A stretch of DNA of 64,000 nucleotides from contig CM045731.1 in NCBI GenBank assembly GCA_024760905.1, positions 22,733,001 through 22,797,000 of the forward strand. The letters run 5' to 3'. This DNA is from Plotosus lineatus (lineage: Eukaryota > Chordata > Actinopteri > Siluriformes > Plotosidae). Positions 13,605 through 25,053 of the stretch are shown one piece after another. Both the position numbers and the translations under genes were made by a program. Numbering within the stretch: position 1 is the stretch's first letter; each line of letters begins with the position of its first letter. Under the pieces are notes generated by a model. The model did not search any database. It was given only the letters and a program-made list of their open reading frames with translations, and had not been told where the DNA came from.

Positions 13605-13695
13605 ACAGATCTGTAGAAGTAGACAGACAGACAGATGGACCAACACAGAAATACAAACAAATAGACAGACAGAAGGAGGTGTTGATCAATGTGCA
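13605..13695. repeat. Degenerate GACA-rich simple repeat, left part
   Basis: Repeated AGACAGACAGACAGATGG-like units stop at the left edge of the Tc1-like element. Similar units resume at 15,130. Confidence 0.7.
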
Positions 13696-13699
13696 GATA

Positions 13700-15129
13700 C
13701 AAACTGGATTCCAAAAAAGTTGGGACACTATACAAATTATGAATAAAAACTGAATACAATGATGTGGAAGTGCCAAATTTCAATGTTTAATTCTGAATAG
13801 AACATAGATAAAAGGGTCAACTGTTTAAACTGAGAAAATGAATCATTTTAAGGGAAAAATATGTTGATTTCATGGTGTCAACAAATCTCAAAAAAGGTGG
13901 GACAGGTAGAAATAAGAGGCTGGAAAGATAGTGGAGCAATATCAAAAAGGTGTTTCCCAGCGAAAAATTGCAAAGAGTTTGAAGTTATCGTCATCTACAG
14001 TGCATAACATCATTCAAAGATTCAGAGAATCTAGAACAATCTCTGTGCGTAAGGCTCAAGGCCGAAAAACCACACTGGATGCCCGTGATCTTCGGGCCCA
14101 TAAACAGCACCGCACCACAAACAGGAATGCTACTGTAAGGAAAATCACAGAATGGGCTCAGCAATACTGCCAGAAACCATTGTCGGTAAACACAATCCAC
14201 CATGCCACCCGTCGTTGCCTGCTGAAACTCTACAATATAAAGAAGAAACCATTTCTAAACAGGACCCAGAAGCGAGGGCGTTTTCTCTCGACCAGGGGTC
14301 ATTTAAAATGGAGTATGGTAAAGTGGAAAACTGTTCTGTGGTCAGACAAATCACGATTTGAAGTTCTTTATGGAAAACTGGAACGCCATGTCATCCGAAC
14401 TAAAGAGGACAAGGACAACCCAAGGTGTTGTCAGTGCTCAGTTCAGAATCCTGCATCTGTGATGGTAAGCGGTCGCATGAGTGCATGTGGCATGGGCAGC
14501 TTGCACATCTGGAAAGACACTGTCAATGCAAAAAGGTATATTCAGGTTCTAGAACAACATATGCTCCCATCCAGACGTCATCTCTTTCAGAGAAGACCTT
14601 GCATTTTTCAACATGATAATGCCAGACCACATGCAGCATTAATTACAACATCATGGCTGTGTAGGAAAAGGATCCGGGTATTGAAATGGCCAGCCTGCAG
14701 TCCAGATCTTTCACCTATAGAGCACACTTGACACATGATAAAGAGAACGGTGCAATAAAGAAGACCCAAGACAGTTGAACAGTTCGAGGTTTGTATTAGA
14801 CAAGAATGGGACAGCATTACTATTTCTAAACTTGAGAAACTTGTCCTCAGTCTCCAGACATTTGCAGACTGTTGTAAGAAAAAGAGGGGATGCCTCACAG
14901 TGGTGAAAATGGCCTTGTCCCAACCTTTTGAGATTTGTTGACACCGTGAAATTTAAAATCAACTTATTTTTTTCTTAAAATGATACTGTACATTTTCTCA
15001 GTTTAAACTGTTGACCCTGTCATCTATGTTCTATTCTGAATTAAATAATGAAATTTGACACTTCCACATCATTGCATTCAGTTTTTATTCACAATTTGTA
15101 GTGTCCCAACTCTTTTGGAATTCAGTTTG
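13700..15129 (+). mobile_element. Tc1-like transposon (family A), nearly complete
   Basis: The outer ends are inverted repeats (CAAACTGGATTCCAAAA on the left; the reverse of TTTTGGAATTCAGTTTG on the right). Similarity continues inward for about 190 bp on each side, including GTTGGGACACTA, GATGTGGAAGTG, TCAA(A/C)TGTTTAAACTG-like and GGTGTCAACAAATCTC. A single transposase frame lies between. The element sits within GACA-rich simple sequence and is the best copy of the family also seen at 2.0-4.5 kb. Confidence 0.9.
13931..14941 (+). pseudogene. Tc1-like transposase pseudogene
   Basis: The frame opens at 13,931 and runs to an internal stop after SPDLSPIEHT. The N-terminus is a helix-turn-helix DNA-binding region (QRKIAKSLKLSSSTVHNIIQ) followed by a GRKTTLD linker, as in Tc1 transposases. 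The DDE catalytic residues are visible: first Asp in LWSDKSRFEV, second Asp in FQHDNARPHA, and Glu in SPDLSPIEH. Two in-frame stops (a TGA where Trp of an H-L-W motif is expected, and a TAA shortly after in a V-Q-stop context) break the tail. The frame is otherwise open to IRQEWDSITISKL, FADCCKKKRGCLTVV and the natural end at 14,939-14,941. The catalytic triad is present but the tail is interrupted, so the copy is probably inactive. Confidence 0.9.
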
Positions 15130-15480
15130 TCGAAAAGACAGATGGATGGGCAGGCACATACAGAGACATACAGGCAGATTTGGAGGCAGTTGCATTGACA
15201 GACAGATCAACAAACAGTCAGAGAACAACAAAGAAGAGCTAACAGAAAACACACAGAGAGAAATGGACAGAGAGACTTAAACAATATACAGAAACAATGA
15301 GAGTCAGACAGATGGTCTAGCAACAGCCAGAAAGAGATGGACAGCTAGATAGACTAACAAATAGACAGATGGCCTTAAAGATATTGACATATAAAAACAG
15401 ACATACACACAGAACGAGACAGATATACAGATAGACATGTATTTAATACACTCTAGACAGTTGTGAAACAGATAATTCCA
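15130..15480. repeat. Degenerate GACA-rich simple repeat, right part
   Basis: Scattered GACAGA and GACATA units continue the repeat seen left of the Tc1-like element. Confidence 0.55.
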
Positions 15481-15754
15481 AATATCAACTAAACGTCTAG
15501 GAGACACACTGAGATGTTCACATGCACCTCAAGCTGCAATTTGAACTTTTGTACCTTTTTCCCAGACAGAAATTACCATGTCACAGAGACAGGACTTGGT
15601 GCTCTATTGCAGCCTCAGTATGGCAGTAAGAAACAGGTTGGAATTTGCTTTTCGCGTCACAAATGTACATTTCACATAATGTCTCTGTATTAAAGGCATT
15701 CCCTACATTCCAGAAATGCGATCAGGACATACTCGCTGACCTGAGCTCCTCATT

Positions 15755-16076
15755 CTCATCCATTCATTTTCTGTAGCCGTTCAATCCTAATTAGGGTCAT
15801 GGGGAGGTTGGCGCCCATCCCAGCTGAGTCCGGGCGAGAGCTGACCCTGGACAGCTCACCAGGCCATTGCAGGGCAGAAACTACTCTTGACAAAAGTCAG
15901 CAATGGTTCTTTTACATGCCTCACGCCATAGACAGTGAGCGACATGGCTAGCCTTTGTTAACCCAGTTAGCTGCACTGGGGGGGACAGTGACAACCCATG
16001 GAAAGTGGGGCTTGAACCCCCAGCCGTAAGATCAGTGATCCAGCACCTTTTACCACCAGGCCACCACTGCCCATTT
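15755..16076 (-). mobile_element. SINE-A copy, full length
   Basis: Reverse orientation from tail (CAATCCTAATTAGGGTCATG) through middle (AAAAGTCAGCAATGGTTC) to head (CTTGAACCCCCAGCCGTAAG, then CCAGGCCACCACTGCCC). Confidence 0.85.
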
Positions 16077-16079
16077 CTC

Positions 16080-16984
16080 ATTCTGTTGATTCGTTTTCAG
16101 GGAGGGGGAAAAACTGATGAATTAAAAAAAAAAAAAGTTATTTAAAAAGTGTGTTATCATATCATTCCCATCCCATTCCTATGTAAAATAAATAAATAAA
16201 TAAATAAACAACAGACTGAATGTGCAGTTTTGAGGGGGGCTAGGAGAAAGAACTGGAGGATGGGAATAACGAAAATGCATGACTTTGGTATTTTTTTAAA
16301 GTTCTCTATTGCAGTTTTGACTTTCACTCAACAGAACATGAGAATAACTCATCCTCTTTTCATGTTAGCTGTTATTCTGTCCCCCTCACTCTCCATCAAG
16401 CTCTCATTCCTTTTCTGTGTTTATATCAGCCTTTTCCAGGACTCTGGCACTGACGTCTGCACAAAATAGGAAACAATTGTGTGAAGGTTCCCTCCAAGCT
16501 CAGTTCCAGACAGAGAACGAGCATGGTACAGAGACGGCTTTGTTAAGTGAACAGGGGAGCGCTCAAGGGCCCTGACTCTCACAGACAGGTGACCCAGGCC
16601 TTTGGCTGATGGCTTAGCCAGGCTTTCAAAGCCTGTTGTTCATGATGACTCATCTCAAAACAGACAGCCATGAAAACAGAGTCTATTTCCTCCTTACAGA
16701 CGATTAGATTCCGGCCTGACTGGATCCATCAGCCAAATTCCGAATAGATCACGTAATTCAGACAGTCTCTTATCGCGGAACGGTCGGTTCTGCTAGGAAA
16801 AAAGAGCACAAAAACGCAAGCCATGTGGACAAAAGTCAAAGTTCTGACTGTATTAGGCATAATAACTGTATTCACTCATGTATGTACACTGTAACTGATC
16901 ACTTTAGTGTTGCATAACTAGTGGAGTTGCTAACTGGTTGTTAGGGAATGCGAAGTTGTTATGCTTGGTGAGTTTACCCGCACA
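16080..16984. other. Unassigned stretch
   Basis: No gene or recognised element, apart from a short AAAT run near 16,188-16,207. Confidence 0.4.
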
Positions 16985-17300
16985 CTCATTTCATGAACCG
17001 CTAGATCATATAGGGTTATTGGGAGGCAGATGACTATTTCAGCCTACACTGCATGACGGCGGGGTACCCCCTCCCAAGTCTGATCAGCCCCACCGCCCAT
17101 CACAGGGCAACACATGGACAACCATTCAAACCAAAGGTTAATTTGAAACAGCCAGTCAGCTTAAGTCGATTTGTCTCTGGGTATGAGTGTTAATTGCCCT
17201 GTGATGGTCTGGCAATCTGTTTAGGGTGTGCCCTGCCCAATGTTGGCTCAGATAGTCTCCATCCTCCCCCACGACTCTATAGGATCAAGTAATTTATCAA
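16985..17300. mobile_element. Two SINE-C fragments in opposite orientation
   Basis: The left part (to about 17,165) is a reverse tail and body (CAGCCAGTCAGCTTAAGTCG). The right part (about 17,180-17,295) is a forward tail (GCCCTGTGATGGTCTGGCAA, then GGATCAAGTAATT). Both are decayed. Confidence 0.5.
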
Positions 17301-17356
17301 ATAAGTGGACTATCTTTTTTTCAGTTTATAGCAATGAAGTCACTACTCCAACTCTG

Positions 17357-17673
17357 TCTTCCTTTCGGCTTTTTCCCTTTTACTCGGGAGTTGCCACAGC
17401 GAATCATCTGATTCGCACGGTTTGATTTTGGCATAGGATTTTACGTCAAATGCCCTTCCTGTCACAACCCTTTTTAGCAAGGGACAGAAACATGCTGACG
17501 ACTTTGCAGCCTACTCTTTACGAAAGTCAGCAATCGTTCCACCATAGACAGTTCACCATAGACAGTGAGAGACATGGCCCGCCTTTGATAACCCAGATAG
17601 TTGCACTGGGGGGACAGTGACAACCCTGTGGAGAGTGGGACTCAAACTCCCAACCTTTGGATCAGCGATCCAG
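17357..17673 (-). mobile_element. SINE-B copy, head truncated
   Basis: Starts in reverse with the LINE-like tail (CTTTCGGCTTTTTCCC, GCCACAGCGAATCATCTGAT), then the 5'-LINE-like segment (TGCCCTTCCTGTCACAACCC), the shared middle, and box B (GGACTCAAACTCCCAACC). The last part of the head is missing. Confidence 0.85.
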
Positions 17674-17919
17674 GTAATGTAGAAAATAATAATAAAAGAA
17701 AATTTAGGACTTGTTCCCCCATCGTTCAATTAAGCGTTGCTCCTGGGTCTTGACTTGCTGTAAAGTGAACCAAAGCCAGTCCTTTGCAAGAGATTGTTGA
17801 TGAGTCCACTAATGCAGAATTCAGTAAAGAGAAAATAGTTCAGTAAAGCAATCTATATCTTATACACCCAGGCATGTGGACCAGGTGTTTTTTGCCAATT
17901 ATATATAATGTGGATATAC

Positions 17920-18245
17920 AGGCAGTGGTGGCCTAGTGGTACAGGGCACTGGATTTGATAAGGTTGTGGGTTCGAGTCCCACTTTCCACTGGCTGCCCCC
18001 CCAGTGCAGCTGACTGGGTTATCAATGGCCAGGCATGTTTCTCACTGTCTATGGTGAGAGGTGTAAAAGAACCATTGCTGACTTGCGACAAGAGTAGCTA
18101 CAAAGCCTCCAGCTTGTTTACGCCTTGCAATGGCCTAGTTAGCTGTCCAGGGTGTACTCTGCCCTCACCTGGAGTTGGCTGGGATGGGCGCCAGCCTCCC
18201 CTTGACCCTAATTAGAATTAAGAAGCAGTTACAGAAAATGAACTG
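17920..18245 (+). mobile_element. SINE-A copy, full length
   Basis: Head GGCAGTGGTGGCCTAGTGGT with box B GGGTTCGAGTCCCAC, middle GGGTTATCAATGG, tail CCTAATTAGAATTAAG. Possible target duplication is only approximate (ATAATGTGGATAT on the left, ATAATGCGTATAT on the right). Confidence 0.8.
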
Positions 18246-18314
18246 AACTGATAATGCGTATATGTGATTTATATTTGGTAAAGCCATTCTCTCCTTCTCT
18301 CTCTTCCTCTCCCT

Positions 18315-18317
<3 letters not shown>

Positions 18318-18373
<56 letters not shown>
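18318..18373. repeat. (TG)n microsatellite
   Basis: About 27 TG units. Confidence 0.97.
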
Positions 18374-18375
<2 letters not shown>

Positions 18376-21374
18376 CAGCATGTACGTACAAATCATCTCA
18401 GAAGGTGGAAAAATGTATTTCTCATGGGATCCCAGAAGTTTCCATCATGAAGAATTTCACTTTCCACTCACAAAAAATGCCTTCTTCCTGCCTTTCTTTC
18501 TTCCTTTTTTTAAGAATGTTGTTTGTGCTTGCAGTGCCCGTTATTTAACCTCTTTTCTGGCATTCCAATTTCACTTTGGATGAAGACAGATGAAAAAAGA
18601 AAATAATAATAATCAAGCCATGATGAGCCATCAGATATCATGAGTTCACCATCCTAACATAATGAGTTCCAGTAATCGTGCGTGTTTTTGAGCTCTCTAA
18701 CAGGTGAGCACCATGACTTTTGGGAAACTAGGCCTAGATCTGGCATTGATGGGTTGCAGCTTCTGGAGTAAAACTTTAGCTTTATTTGAGTCTAAATATG
18801 GTCCAAGAAAGTCAGGAAATGTATTTGAACATTTCTGAAGATAAATTTATATGCAGCCTTACATAACCAACCAACATAATTACAGTAATAACAGCCCTGC
18901 ATGGAAAATATAATTATACAGATCCATCAACTAGAGAAATCGATTATTCTTCCATGCAAGCTCTGCATTTTTGGAGAGGTTTTCAGGAGAACCCCATAAC
19001 CTTGACATTAAGATCCCCAAGATTAAATCAAATCACTGCTGATTTCTCGAATCTGATTGATCAGAAAGGGTTAATTAATTTTCTAGGACAGCAGCTTAGA
19101 TAGTAAATCCAATTGCAAAGCAAATAAGAGGCTTAAATTAATATGCACCTTATAATAAAGTTAATAAAGTTGTATCTATATTAGCATGCAACACTTGTTG
19201 ACATGGTGAAAGAAGGTATTTATCTAACAATATTGGACGGGTCACTTGCTCCATTGCTTTGTAACAGTCTGCAGTTTTTGTTTTGTTTTTAGATACAGAG
19301 AAAAAAATTAGTTAGGGCAGGTCATGCTGGGATGCAGCATAGATTATGTAGCAAATAGGAGCTACATGGTATTGGATTTAATCATCCACGTTCTTGGCTT
19401 AAAAAGTGTAATATAGTATGGACGTGATATGGACGTGACCCATTTAACCTATTAATGTTCCATAGTAATACCATTTCTAATGGCGCTTCTTTTGTAGTGA
19501 TAAGGACTCCATCTCCGAAGCTTTTGACCTTGTTGTGAGGTTCATCTTTGACTCTGACATTCCAAAATGAAAAATATTTTTGTGGCACTAGGAGTGTAGT
19601 GTCCCCACCAAGCTTGGTGAAAATTCACGTATGGACGTGGTGAGATTTCTTTCACAAGAAAACAAAGTGATGGACTCACAAATTCTGGTGACAATAATAC
19701 CTCAGCCAAAACTTAGTAAAAAAAAGGGTTCTCGAGAGAACAAGTAAACATCATCCATTGTTAAGATAAATGGAAATTTATAAACAAAACAGAAACATGG
19801 ATCAGAATCACATAAAAGTACTGTGTTTATCCTTATGGAGCTTTGAAGTCTTTTGCTATGTATGACCTTCAAACCATATCAGTTCACATCAACTATCTAG
19901 AAATTATGCTTAATTGCTTTCCAGCAGAGTTGGGCTAATCTTTTGTAAGAGTCAACAGATTCAAAAGGGTCGTGGCCACGTTCGATGTTTTTCAAGAGCT
20001 CCATGCTGCGCATTGGCGTTTCCCAAACCCCTTCATGATTAGCCAAGGCTAAGTGACCGCATTACAGGTTTGCATTAAGACTTTTTCCTGGTTACACCCT
20101 CAACACACACAATCAAGTCTGTCTTCTCAGTCAGCCGAGCTATCGCACCTCTCCTGACTCAACTTACACCCAAAGAGACTTGAGTTTCAAACTGAAAGAG
20201 GATTGGAAATAGTTCATAAAACTAAGCTAAAAAAAAGTGCAAAATTTTGCAAGATTTTGGTCACATGGATGCATGCAGAATTTTTAGCCTCAAAACAATG
20301 TTGATTCGAAGGAGGAATAAGTTGTAACAGGACTCATGGATGATACTGTACATAGATACATGAATGCGTACATCCAACATAAATCACAATTAAATGCTAA
20401 TTCTAGCTTCTTCTGCTTGTTTTCTTTCAGATGCTATTGACTGACCACCTTTGCTCATTTCCTCACAGAGCCAAACCACAGAAATATTGCACCACTGCCT
20501 TGCCTGATAAGCATGCAAACATCCATCGTTCTCCAAATAAAGCTTATCTTTTGGCTACAGTCTATTCTTACAGCCTCTAGGACTTAAATATAGCTTGAGT
20601 TTATACAGGGCAAAAAAAAGTCATGTCATCTAATATAAGGCTACAGCATGGACTGTTGTATTAACCCAAAAGCACCATAGAAGTTCCTTGGTCATAAATC
20701 ATGACCTTTCCCCTCCTCTTTATTAAATACATTATCCTATTCAGCATGTTTCCAATGCTGGCTGTGGAGGAAACCTTGTCCTGCATATTGTAGCACTTTT
20801 CACCTGCTGTGCCACACTTGAATCATGAAAAACTATTAATTAGGTCATGTGTTTAATCAGCTGTGTTAGGAACAAGGAACATGGTAAAATGTCTATGATC
20901 CTTCAGGACCATGATTGAGAACCATTGACCCATCGGACTTCCCAAGCCTGGAAGTTTGCTAAGCATTATTTCTTCTATAATTATTTCTGGAGTCTGATTG
21001 ATGATTGATCTGGAATCCAGATCTGGAAGTTATATCACAGGTCTATATTGAAGTAATTGTTCTAATACATTACATTAAATACTGAAAAATAGTGCGCTCC
21101 ATATAAATAGTTGTAGTGGAGTTTTCTGTATTTTGGAAGAAGCATCCGTTGCTAGTGCTTTATCGGATGTAATGCTGTAACTGCTGACTTTCAGACACAG
21201 AAAACCAAAGTAATATTGTAGTAATTTATAGTGGAGACAAGAGGATGGTGGGGCACAGAGCGATCAGATGTCTCTACTCATTTTGTTGAACTTATACTGT
21301 ATATTATATAAGATCATTTTAATTTGTTGTCATTTGGATGTTTGGATGTTCGAGAAAATAACATACCTTTAAAG
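18374..21374. other. Repeat-poor noncoding stretch of about 3 kb
   Basis: No gene, RNA or recognisable transposon. It stands out because the surrounding DNA is crowded with mobile elements. It may be intergenic or intronic DNA under constraint, but nothing in the sequence itself shows function. Confidence 0.45.
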
Positions 21375-21376
21375 TA

Positions 21377-21862
21377 CAGTGATCCCTCGCTACTTCGTGC
21401 TTCAGTTTCTGTGGCTTCAGTGCATCACGGGTTTTTCAAAAATATCCATAGAAAAATTAAAAAAAAATAAAGGGAATTGAGTTAAAATAGGGAAAAAATT
21501 AAGGAAAATGCAGCAAAACAAGGCCAATTATGCAAAAAAAAAAATCCAAACAAACAAAAACAAACAAACAAACAAAATAAACCAACCTGAAACCCCCGAA
21601 CAAAACGATTGTGTGCGCGAGCATCTGTGTGTATGCACGCATATATATAATATATTTTATTTACATCTTATGCATCATTTTTGAATGTTTAATTGTTATT
21701 ATAAGCATTTATGGCATTGAACATTGAATATGTATTTATTGGTATTATATACACATATACATATACGTATACGTCGGTGAGTGGGGTTGATCCTACTTTG
21801 CGGAAATCACCGGTCACAGGGGCGCTCGGTCCCCATTAACCGTGGAAAGTGACAGATCCCTG
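21377..21862 (+). mobile_element. MITE-1 copy, complete, TA target duplication
   Basis: A 486-bp element between TA at 21,375-21,376 and TA at 21,863-21,864. The ends pair as CAGTGATCCCTCGCTACTT and AAAGTGACAGATCCCTG. The interior has AGGGAATTGAGTTAAAATAG and ATACACATATACATATACGT, shared with the other copies. This is the cleanest reference copy here. Confidence 0.85.
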
Positions 21863-21959
21863 TATTTAAAAATGAGAACTATTTTAGTACATACCGTCTT
21901 CCCATAGGCCAACACACCTCAGATTTCTGAACAACAGTGAACAGCCAGGTGCATCCATC

Positions 21960-22285
21960 CCATCTCATTTTGTCAACTGCTTTATCATTCTATTAAATGC
22001 ATGAGAAGATTGGAGACCATCACAACCAACTCTAGGCAAAAAAGCTCACCAAACCTCCGCAGAGTAACCCAAACATACAACCATTCATACTCACATTCAC
22101 ACTTAAATTGCAATTGAAAAAAATCCAGTCAGATAATGTGCATATCTTTGGACTATGGAGAAAACTCATGCATGGAGGAGAATGCAAACTCCACACAGAA
22201 AAGCCCTTGTCGGGTCTTTGACTTTGTCAAGCCCAGGACTTTCCTGCTGTGAGAAGACAGTGATAACCATGGAGACACCACATGA
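21960..22285 (-). mobile_element. SINE-C copy
   Basis: Reverse orientation with body sequence GGACTATGGAGAAAACTCAT and a decayed head (CCAGGACTTTCCTGCTGTGA). The tail is weak. Confidence 0.6.
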
Positions 22286-22521
22286 CTCGAATCATGTCCA
22301 GTTTCTGGCAGATTTACTAATGGACATACAAACCATAGCCATGTAAAAACCAAATGAATAGGTTTTGTTTTTTGTTTTTTGTTTTTTGTTTTTTTGTTTT
22401 TTGTTTTTTTATTGCACAGCCCAGGCTTCACTATAAGAGGTAAATAATTTGATGTGAATATGAATATGAATTGTTTCCTTTTGCCAATACTTCCCAACCA
22501 CAAAGTAGTAACCCTTCAAGT

Positions 22522-22632
22522 CAGGGGTCCCCAACCTTTTCATCACCGCAGACCGGTCAACGCTTGATAATTTTACTGTTTGTTGGGGGGGTCATAGATT
22601 GTTTATATTGTAAATATAATTTATTTATATAA

Positions 22633-22683
<51 letters not shown>

Positions 22684-23066
22684 GGAGGCACTCCATGAAT
22701 GTTATTTTTCAAAAGCTGAAATAAAGTTGGTTGGGAAGTAGAGCTTGAACTTTTCTGGAAAAAAAAAAAAAAAACAGGTGATGGTGCACCAGCTGGGAGA
22801 ATGAAGGCTCAGGTTCAGTCTCATCCAAAATCCCCGCTAATGTTTGAAACATGTCCAACTCGACTCTGTTGATGTGTCGTCCCCTTGTGGGTTACATTTT
22901 AGTGCTCAAATGACCCACATATAACCAAGAGAATCCAGACATTTTTCAAACTAATTTTTTTTTTCAAAAATAAAGATCATTCAGATTCAGACAATAAATA
23001 AAACGTAAATAATGAATTATTTCTTCTGCGCACCAGTACCAATTGAGCTGTGGTTGGGGACCCCTG
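22522..23066 (+). mobile_element. hAT-like non-autonomous element
   Basis: Terminal inverted repeats CAGGGGTCCCCAACC and GGTTGGGGACCCCTG are perfect over 15 bp. The flanking 8-mers (CTTCAAGT and CTCTACGT) agree at 5 of 8 positions, which fits an aged 8-bp hAT duplication. The interior holds a (ATT)n run at about 22,635-22,681 and no transposase frame. Confidence 0.85.
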
Positions 23067-23161
23067 CTCTACGTAATTTCTGGAATCTTGACTTAGTCAA
23101 AGACACACATCTTGAGATAAATCTATCATTATTTCTGATTCAATGTGCCGGTTTTCTTTCG

Positions 23162-23500
23162 GAGACTTAGTGGCGAAGTAGTTAGCATGTTTGCCTGATG
23201 GCAAGAGAATTCTGGGTTTAATTCCCAGGCTTGGGCATTTGTGTGTAGAGTTTGCAGTTTTTCCCTGTGCTTGTATGGGTTTCCTCTACGTGCTCCGGTT
23301 TTCTCACACATCCCAAAGATATACAATTAAGCTAACTGGCTTTTCCAAATTGACCCTTAGTGTGAGTGTGAATGTTTGTGTGTGCTGCTCGACTGGCGAG
23401 CTGTTCGGAGGGGTACCCCATCTGTGTCCAATGTACACTGAGACAGGCTCGAGCCTCCCCATGGCCCTAGTTTGATTAGATGTTTCAGCAAATGAATGAG
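23162..23500 (+). mobile_element. SINE-C copy, full length
   Basis: Head with GAAGTAGTTAGCATGTTTGC and box-B-like GGGTTTAATTCCCAGG. The body has GGTTTCCTCTACGTGCTCCG. The tail has TAGTTTGATTAGATG and AATGAATGAGTGAATG. Confidence 0.75.
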
Positions 23501-24015
23501 TGAATGGGTTTCAAAATTCAAACTCAGATATTTACTGCTAATGCTGAGCACTGCATATCCATGGCATTACCGTTGTAAGCAATTTCTTCACAGCTTAAGA
23601 CTTTCTGGAATGGAATTTATGGGAAATTACCAGGATGAAACTTTAAAAACCGTTTGATGAGCTGTATTTAAAAAGTCTGTCTGGTTGCAAGAAGAGCGCT
23701 TTCATGAACTAAGCGGTGTTCTCAGAAAGGTGATGCATATTTTCCCCCCATCTGAAATTGGAAAATTATAACCAAAGCATTCAGTTACCTGAAATTTGGA
23801 GGATTTTGCTCAGAGATGACCAAACACTTACTGAGCACTGAAAAACAACTATTTTTAAGGACATAAACATATGTGATGCTATAGAGAGCCTATAAATAAA
23901 CTGGAATTGTAATGCAGTCCAGGTGAACATTTAAACCTTGAAGACTATATAAATCATGCTGCTATTCCATATGAATTCTATAATTAATTAAAGCAAATGG
24001 CACAATATTGTTCTC

Positions 24016-24023
<8 letters not shown>
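23501..24023. other. Unassigned stretch
   Basis: No gene or recognised element. Confidence 0.4.

Positions 24024-24054
<31 letters not shown>
24024..24054. repeat. (TA)n microsatellite, left of SINE-B
   Basis: TA run adjoining the 3' end of a reverse SINE-B. A further TA run follows the SINE at 24,348. Confidence 0.95.
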
Positions 24055-24055
<1 letters not shown>

Positions 24056-24347
24056 TATTCCTTTCGGCTTTTCCCCTTTATCAGGGGTCACCACAGCGAA
24101 TGAGTCGCACGTCGGATGACCTTCCTGACACAACCCTTTAGCAAGGGACTGAAACACATCACAGCTACTCTTTACAAAAGTCAGCAATGGTTCATGTATC
24201 ACCATAGACAGTGAAAGACTTGGCCAGCCTTTGATAACCCAGTTAGCTGCACTGGGGAGACAGTGACAACCTTGTGGAGAGTGGGACTCGAACCCCCAAC
24301 TTTCGGATCAGCGATCCAGTGCCCTTTACCACCAGGCCACGACTGCC
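24055..24347 (-). mobile_element. SINE-B copy, full length, inside (TA)n
   Basis: Starts at the LINE-like tail (CCTTTCGGCTTTTCCCC, GGGGTCACCACAGCGAATGA), then CTTCCTGACACAACCCTTTA, the shared middle, box B (GGGACTCGAACCCCCAAC) and the head end (CCAGGCCACGACTGCC). (TA)n lies immediately on both sides. Confidence 0.9.

Positions 24348-24400
<53 letters not shown>
24348..24400. repeat. (TA)n(TG)n compound microsatellite
   Basis: A short TA run then about 20 TG units. The TG run replaces the outer end of the next hAT-like element. Confidence 0.95.
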
Positions 24401-24401
<1 letters not shown>

Positions 24402-24780
24402 CTCAGTTGGTACTGGTCTGCAGAAGAAATAATTAATTATTTCCGTTTTATTTATTATCTGAGTCTGAACGATCTTTAATTTGAAAAAGTATTTTATTTT
24501 AAAAAATGACTGTAGTCTCTTGGTTATACTGAATGTCGGTTATTTGATCGCTAAAATGTAACCCATAAGGGGACGGCACATGAACAGGCGTGCTGGACAT
24601 GTTTCAAACAATAGCGGGGATTTGGGGTGAGGCTGAGCCTTCATTCTCCCAGCTGGTGAATGGTGCAAACCTGTTTGTTTGTTTGTTTTTTTGTTTTTGT
24701 TTTTTTTTTAAGAAAAGTTCAAGCTCTACTTCCCAACCAACTTTATTTCAAGCTGTTGAAAAATAACATTCATGGAGTGC

Positions 24781-24833
<53 letters not shown>

Positions 24834-24851
24834 GTCATTGTTTTGTTGTTG

Positions 24852-24938
<87 letters not shown>

Positions 24939-25053
24939 TTTTATGTAAATGTAAATGTTATATTTACATAATCTATGACACCCTCCCCATGTCCACGGTA
25001 AATTTGCTAAGTGTTGACCGGTCCATGGTGATAAAAAAGGTTGGGGACCACTG
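24401..25053 (-). mobile_element. hAT-like element, second copy in opposite orientation
   Basis: Reads as the reverse of the 22,522 copy: GGTACTGGTCTGCAGAAGAA near the left edge, AAGCTCTACTTCCCAACCAA inside, and GGTTGGGGACCACTG at the right end. The left terminal repeat is lost against the TG run. The interior trinucleotide tract has expanded to (ATT)n then (AAT)n, at 24,782-24,937. Confidence 0.85.
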
